Positions 57,957 through 64,000 of a stretch of 64,000 nt of DNA are shown piece after piece. The position numbers were made by a program, and so were the translations under genes. This DNA comes from Pyropia yezoensis. Lineage: Eukaryota; Rhodophyta; Bangiophyceae; Bangiales; Bangiaceae. Position 1 is the stretch's first letter, and every line of letters begins with the position of its first letter. Where the stretch lies: NCBI GenBank assembly GCA_009829735.1, contig CM020619.1:21161366-21225365 (forward strand), given 5' to 3'. The notes under the pieces are model-generated. The model saw only the letters and a program-made list of their open reading frames with translations. It searched no databases and had not been told where the DNA came from.

Positions 57957-58919
57957 GGTCGTCGAAGGGGGAAAGGAGGGCAGGGCGGAAGAACGCAAGA
58001 GGCGCGGGCCGCAAGCGGGATGAAACCAACACCAAGAAGCGGGGCAAGGGGAAGGGGGGGGAAAGAGGGCGAGGGAACGCAAAGGGAAGGGCCGCACGGC
58101 GACGGGGAGTGATGACGGGAACGGTGGGGGAGGCTCGGGGTGGGAGGGGGGGCGGCGGGGAGGACGGTGGCCGTGCCGACGCTGGCGTGCTGGGCGGGCC
58201 AACGAAGGCGGGACAGGACCAAGACCACGAAGACCCGCGGCGCAGCGGCGGCCAGCGCGATGGCGGGGCCCCGCTTGTCACGCCCGCGCGGGCGGCCGCA
58301 CGGAACAGGTGCTGTCAACTTGACCCCCCCCCAACCCCCCCCCCGGAACCGCCAGGCAATGGTGATGGCACGCCCCATCGCCGAGAGGCGATTGGATGGA
58401 GCGGGTGCGGCGGTGGCACGCGGTCGTGTACAGTCGTGCGTCCACGTCCGCGCGGTGGATAAGGGGGGGGCGCACCTGGCAAACGGACAAAAAAAACGCG
58501 GGGCCCACCTGAACCCATCGCCTGAAGGGCCCCCCCCCCCCCTCCTGTCGAGGTTGGCGTGCTGGGTCAGCGGCATTGCTGGCAATGCGCTCTGACCGCC
58601 GCTAAGAAGACACTGAAAACGGGCCGCCGACTGGTGTTTTCACGGGGGCGGCGGGGTGTGCAGTGCAACGGCTGGCTGGCTGGAGGTATGTAGGGTGGCG
58701 GTCCAGAGAACGCTTGCAATTAAGATCGTTGTGAATTCCACATGGTGTGTCACGAGAGAATCACAACGCTTTGGGGCGTCCCCGGCAACGCCATGGCGAC
58801 CATAGATAGAGTGGCACCCCCCATGCTCGATGGCCACCGTGCTTGTTCCTGCTTGACACTTGCCTTACAAAAGGTAGTTTTGGCATGTAATCCGACGGTC
58901 GCTTTCGACGGTCTTTGGA

Positions 58920-59865
58920 CCATGGTTGTCACGAGTTTAATGTATGCATTTTAATTGTTTAATTAATGCATAGACTAAAGCATAGATTAATCCAACCCCG
59001 GAACCGACCGTTGCATTGTGTATTCAGCACTTATCGGCAGTAAGTATACGAAATCCTCATAAGTGAGGACTCTTTCGCTGGAGCGCGAAGCTGCGGAGTA
59101 CCCACCGAAGCCGCTCCTGCGCGCAGAACAACTGTCGCTCATTGCACTGCACTGGCCGCCCTGGCGGCCATCGCCCGGTGGCACCAGGTGAGTGGTGGTC
59201 ACGGGGGCGCCGTCGGGGGATCGCCGGCAGAGGCCGCCGATGGCGCGCCCTCCTTCTGGCAGTGGTTGCAGATGGCTCCGCAGCCAGGCCGCAGCTGAAA
59301 CTCCAGCTTTGTCTCACTGGCCTTTCGGCCAGTCGTACGGCTGCTGGCAGCGGGTGCCGGAATGTCTCCAGCGCCCGCCAAGACCGCCGCTGCCGCAGCG
59401 CCCGCCCGTGCTGCCGCGGCGCCCGCCTGTGCTGCCGCAGCGCCTGCCGTAGCGTCTACTGGTTTTGCGTCCTCTGACGCGTCAGGTACGCCGGCGCCGG
59501 AAGAAGATCCTGCCGCACTGTCAACCTCCATGGTAAGTCTGCACGGGTATTGTGTGCCGACCCGACACTCGAAAACGGTAGGCCCCCGAAGCTCTTCTCG
59601 TGGCACGGTGGGAAGGGGGAGGGATAGAGGGCGCGCAAAGAGGACGTCACTGGCACTCAAACGTTGCACGACGACTGCTTGGTTGGCGCCCAACCACGCT
59701 CATTCACGGTGGCGCATTGTGGGAGGCGCACAAGTCCAGAGGAGTTCACTGTAAAAAAGATATTGAAGTGACACATCGTTGATTAATTAAATATGTATTA
59801 TTAAAGCATGCTTCAATCAAAGGCGAATTAAAAAAATGCATGCATTTTGCCAACCATGCTTTGGA
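58920..59865. mobile_element. Possible non-autonomous TIR element
   Basis: Imperfect inverted arms with AT-rich edges: left CATGGTTG ... TATGCATTTT (58921-58951), right the complement of CATGGTTG ... CATGCATTTT (about 59836-59858). Between them a minus-strand frame from 59531 (MEVDSAAGSSSGAG, then CNHCQKE) faintly recalls a BED-type zinc finger as in hAT elements. On the plus strand a GTAAGT follows at 59532. Superfamily and borders uncertain. Confidence 0.35.
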
Positions 59866-62229
59866 CGGTGTTTGGGCAGTAGGAGGGCGACTGGATATTC
59901 CAGACATTCGGGGGATCTCGCTGTTTTTGGCATGTAAATTACTGTTGTCCTATGACTGTACACATGAACTGTACATACATTTAGCAGCAAGGTACTCCAG
60001 TGCTGAGCAGGAGCGGCGTGTGTCGATAGCAACGCCCGGCGTCTCATGGCAGCGATGTTGATTGTAGTGGAACCGCGGTGTCTGGGTCCGCGATTGCGGC
60101 GGCGGTGGTGGTGGCAGCGGCGGTGGCCGCCGTTGTAACTGCATCGGTGGCTTTGCCGTCCACCGCCTTGCCAGCCGTGCCGCTGTCGGCGACAGTTGCC
60201 AGGCCAGCGGCGACGATGGAGAATAAAAAAAAAAAGGCAGTGCTCCCGGAATCTGCACACGTACAGCTACGCGTTGCGGGTTGGGTGTTGCACGGGTGTG
60301 AGTGAACTGTAGGCAGTTGTATCCAACAGTGGGAGAGGCAGTGGAGTTGAGCGTGCAGGTATCTGTGGTGTGCTGGTGGGAAAGTGTGTGTTCGGGGGAG
60401 GGCGGTCCTTTTCTGCGGTCATCCTCGTCGTGGAGGGGGTGCCCCCTCCTGGGGCAAGTGCCGTGCTTCACACGAAGCCTGTTCAACAGGAGAAGTTGAC
60501 GCCGCCTGTTTCGAGGCCGTTGTGAAGGTGGCTGTCCATGGCTAGGTTCACGTCTATCTCGGACGAAAGCATGGAAAACGTGCCCGCCATGGTGGTTCTA
60601 TCCTGACAAGGGGCAGCAGGACCCCAGAACAGAGTGACAGTCGCGTGCACACCTGTTTCCCCCTGGACATGTATGTACTGTACGATCCGCGTTCAAGCAT
60701 CCAAACCTCAGTTGCAAGGGGCGCCCCCAGAGAAGGGTTGACTTTTTTTTTAATCTTGCCCAAGGGTGTTTACTATACGTATCTTAAACATAATTTTTGC
60801 CACGGGTCAGCCACGTGGTAGATGTGTACTTTTTTCGCCCCCCCCAGCGACTGCGAAGCAAGCATCACATGCAGTAAGTACATCGTTGTCGGCAGACTCT
60901 ATCGCGCAGCAGCACGCTATTATGCCAATGATTGGGCCCTCTCTCGGCTCCCCTCCCGTGATGTCAAACTCTCCACGATGCATGTACACACATCCTCGAG
61001 ACGGTCGTTCTCCTGTCTTTATCCCGGCTGCGGCCCAGCATGGTCGACGTTGTTCGTGCTCACCTGGTCGCGTGGTTACTGCTGACATGCCATCAGTTTT
61101 GAGCCGTGACGGGCGGTCTAAGACGCGCCACATTCATGTGGCGCAGCGAGTGTGGCGCGGCAGTTTCATCGCCACATGCTGTCGGGCAGTCCAAGACACA
61201 AACCAGTGTGACGCGAGGACTGCATTCAAATTCTACAATTGATACGCAAGTCGCCACCAGTCGCCTGACCTCCTTGACGAAGTGTTGGAATGGGCACCTC
61301 GCCAACCCCTTTGTCCTCCTAGTCTGGGGTCTGACGTTCAGCATGGACGCCCACGCTAGCCGCCCCAAGGTGGCCGCCGTCAGATGACATGGCTTTTCTT
61401 GACAACGACCACATCGCCCACGCTCAGTACCTTGTGGACGGTTCTGCAAACTGCAGAGCTATGTCAGCGCGTGGAGAGCGCCAGCTGATACAGGGCTCAC
61501 CTCCCCCTTTCACCCCATCCCCTCAGATTGCATCCTCAACATTTCCAAAACCCCTCCTCATCAGCCCCCCTCACCCCCCCTTCGCTGGAAGGAGCCGGTC
61601 CTGCTGCACATGTAAAACCTGCTTATCGTTGACGGTAGCGGCGCTCGGCAACCCGTACGCCCAGAATGCCGATGGTACACCGAGGATGCGGGAAGCACGA
61701 AGCGCTGATGTGGGGCAGGGGAAGAGGTCGTGGAATGCGTGCGTGAGACGGGACATCTGCCCCTTGGATTCTTGAACTACTTCAAAAGTGTACCTCACTT
61801 GATGTTCGTAAGTTCTGTGGCTTCCTTTGTGGCGTGGTGCGCCATATGGCTTAGGCCAAAGCCATGTGGTGGTGGCGTCGAGTTTGTGGCGCTGATCCCA
61901 AGCAGGGAAACCACAGCTTCGCGAGCGTTCGCGAAGGAACTGCAGCCTCGCGAGGCCGAAGGCAAATTGTTTGGATCTGAACTTATGTATGGTTTTCTCC
62001 GACCAGTACATATGTATTTGATGCCGCGAGCGGGCAGCCCAGCGTCTGGTCTCTGTCCCCACCCCCATCCGATACAACTTCCCGGTATCGTGGCGTCAGC
62101 GTCTGCTGGCCAACAGGGCGAGGTCGCCGCCAATGCTCGCGTACTGCTGCCCCCCTCACGCCCCCCTCACGAGCTTCGCCCCAACTCCTCCATCCGTCAT
62201 CTGCTCCACCCCCTTCGCCCTCTTTCCGC

Positions 62230-62545
62230 CTGGCTACGGTCTTCCAGGACCTTTAGGCCCACCTGGCTACGGTGGGACCGGTGATCAGCATACAGGTCAT
62301 TTATTATGGAACTGTTCCGGCGCGGCAGCGCCCATCCAAGCCGCCTGGCTACGGTCTCTCTGGAGGTCCTTTTCGGCCCGTCTGGCTACTGTTCTCGAGG
62401 ACCTTTAGGCCCCCCTGGCTACGGCGGGACCGGTGATCAGCATACAGGTAATTTATTATTAAACTGTTCCGGCGCGGCAGCGCCCATCCAGGCCGCCTGG
62501 TTACCGTCTTTCTGGAGGTCCTTTTCGGCCCGCCTGGCTACGGCC
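62230..62545. repeat. 152-bp tandem repeat, two copies
   Basis: Units starting AGGACCTTTAGGCCC recur at 62246 and 62398. Each holds CTGGCTACGG, GGGACCGGTGATCAGCATAC and CTGTTCCGGCGCGGCAGCG blocks. Within each unit a shorter CCGCCTGGCTACGG motif also repeats. Confidence 0.85.
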
Positions 62546-63517
62546 TTCCATGACCAGCGTTCTTGGCGCCGCGCGCAGCGTGCATCCAGAGACTACAAAG
62601 GCGAGTGTGCAGCTACTATGAGGGGTAAGGGGGAGGTGCACAGGCAGCGCAGGGAAGCTGGAAGCGCATTCTGCAGCGCGGGGGTGGCTTGCGGGGGACT
62701 GTGGAGACTGAAATTGGCCCACAAAAATAAACCAGGTATAAAGTGCGCCGGGGGGGGGTTGGAGGTGGCGAGGACGGCGGTGGCAACTCGTAGCATAAAG
62801 CACATCTGACAACCACCTTGAAGAACCGGGGTTCAATAACATACACATCTCTTTTTCCAAAAACACCGTCAAAAGACACCTCTTGAGCACACATCCCATT
62901 GGCTGATGTACCTTCGCGAATCCGCGCACTACCTTCGCGAGCTCTTGCGAAAGAAGTGGGAGATCCGCGATGCTGTGGTTTCCACATCTCCTGATCCGGC
63001 ATACCCGTGGCGCCCTGGAGCCAATGAAGTCGTGCCACGGCGTGCCACAAACTCAGCGCCACACGCGGTGCCGTGCCTTAGATTGCCCGTGAAAGAGCAG
63101 TGGTTTTGACAAACATGTAAAACCTGCTCAATAGGTTTGGCACCCGGCAAAAACTCGGGGCATAATAAATGATACGGCTCTGGCCGTTGTGATGATTCAC
63201 TGATAGTTTTATGGTTTTATCTTTAAGGTTATAATGTCGACCCTTCCACAGAGAGTCGTCAGAGAGCGAAACGTGGCTTGAATGTACAGGATTTTGTACA
63301 GGATGAGCGCCGACCCGCCAGCTGTACATTTGCAAAATACAGTCGGGAACTGTCGTGCGATCCGATATATCGACGGTATCTCCACAACGTGGCGAGACAT
63401 ACCGTCGAGAGACCGTCGAAGCGACCATCGGATTACATGCAAAACTCCCTACGTATATTCGCTGTAGCCCTATGTTGATGTATTAGGGGCGCTGGTTGGT
63501 CAAAAGCAGGGTCGAGC

Positions 63518-63862
63518 TTGAACAGCTCTTGGCCGCAGTTGCCAGCCCAGGTGCAGGCAAGCCCTCCCAGAACCGGTTGTGGGGGGGGTGAAGCGCCGCC
63601 GCAGATCCAATGGCTTGTACTCAAACACCCCGCCTCGCGCGACGTTTTACTTGTACTGGAGGTTCCGCCAGCAGAGGGTCCCAGGCGAGCATGGTTCATC
63701 ACTCCAAACCCCGGCGCTGATTTCAAGGCAGTAGGGGCACTCCATACGACGGGTGCAAACGCGCTGCATTGGGGCCACGGGCGCCTGTGGGGGCCACTCA
63801 CCCCGACAGTTGAGCTAGCTCTGCGCACGCTCTGGTCGCGCGTCCCATCGCGTGACAGCTGA
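63518..63862 (+). CDS. Unrecognised ORF containing a dispersed repeat
   Basis: 114-codon plus frame, normal composition (RRAWFITPNPGADFKAVGAL, ANALHWGHGRLWGPLTP), ending at 63862. The first codon is not an ATG, so it is more likely a gene fragment or exon. Its 5' half (about 63588-63700) is homologous to 14210-14360. No family recognised. Confidence 0.35.
   Translation: MNSSWPQLPAQVQASPPRTGCGGGEAPPQIQWLVLKHPASRDVLLVLEVPPAEGPRRAWFITPNPGADFKAVGALHTTGANALHWGHGRLWGPLTPTVELALRTLWSRVPSRDS
63588..63700 (+). repeat. Dispersed repeat, copy 2
   Basis: Begins GTGAAGCGCCGCCGCAGATC like the 14.2-kb copy and ends with GTCCCAGGCG. It lacks some tens of bases present in the other copy. Confidence 0.5.
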
Positions 63863-64000
63863 TCCCGAGGCGTTGTCTATTTGATGTACTATAGATTCAT
63901 ACGCGGTACACGGCCTGCTCTGGTCAGGGCGCTGCACATTGAATGCTGCCGGCCCTGCCTGCGCGCGCTGCCGCGGCGGGGTATCGCCGGGGCCCTGGTT

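Larger units (their letters stand above)
57957..63517. other. Intergenic region with small repeats
   Basis: From about 58700 the composition becomes near-balanced with AT-rich islands (58935-58995, 59770-59850). It includes a probable TIR element and a tandem repeat, listed separately. Short ORFs on both strands (for example 61571-62077 minus, 60766-61242 plus) show no recognisable domain. A TGTAAAACCTGCT motif occurs at 61612 and 63117, perhaps remnants of one repeat family. No RNA gene was identified. Confidence 0.4.

Noticed and set aside
54684-58202. 1172-codon minus-strand frame as a single giant gene
   Set aside because: Only the first 330 residues from the ATG at 57956 look like protein; the rest is poly-Gly/Arg overlapping a better-supported plus-strand gene.

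Overview
This 64-kb window is eukaryotic nuclear DNA, extremely GC-rich and full of G/C homopolymers and CCG/GGC triplet tracts. Host genes are long, Ala/Gly/Pro-rich and almost intronless: one short phase-0 intron was found in the clearly supported genes. With chromodomain Ty3 elements and a PIF/Harbinger transposon, this suggests a bangiophycean red alga (Porphyra/Pyropia-like). That placement is inference from style, not from a marker gene. Because the DNA is so GC-rich, open frames occur on both strands everywhere, so ORF length alone was not used as evidence of a gene.

Layout. 1-2986: low-complexity intergenic DNA with short tandem repeats. 2987-8659 (-): Brahma/Snf2-type chromatin remodeller. 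11018-13659 (+): a nuclear protein joining a BED-type zinc finger to a nitrilase-fold domain whose catalytic triad is lost. 13660-18863: no gene I can support firmly. 18864-21213 (+): two-exon bZIP-like gene with a basic region but no leucine zipper. 22.4-23.6 kb: two minisatellite fields.

23919-53506 is one locus rearranged by nested insertion. A Pro-rich/coiled-coil reading frame starting at 23919 is split by a Ty3/gypsy chromovirus (24016-50416, 571-bp LTRs, target duplication CGCTC). That element is split by a second, opposite-strand chromovirus (32513-49263, 970-bp LTRs, target duplication CTCTG). The second element carries two inverted copies of a 649-bp TIR element, a 229-bp TA-flanked MITE and a 7.5-kb PIF/Harbinger transposon (40636-48172, target duplication AAT). 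The Harbinger element has an intact-looking DDE transposase, a SANT/Myb-like partner gene with one stop codon, and about 4 kb of GC-rich coding-like DNA between them that may be captured host sequence. Right of the insertion the locus continues as a Pro-rich peptide-repeat array and then a 433-aa protein with a candidate PD-(D/E)XK nuclease motif (52205-53506).

54567-56231 (+) and 57956 leftward (-) are convergent low-complexity genes of unknown function, the first with a good polyA signal. 58-64 kb is intergenic, with a probable TIR element, a 152-bp tandem repeat, and an ORF sharing a dispersed repeat with 14.2 kb. Three of the named host genes (remodeller, BED-nitrilase, bZIP-like) look like nuclear regulatory proteins. 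They are not arranged as an operon and no shared pathway is evident.
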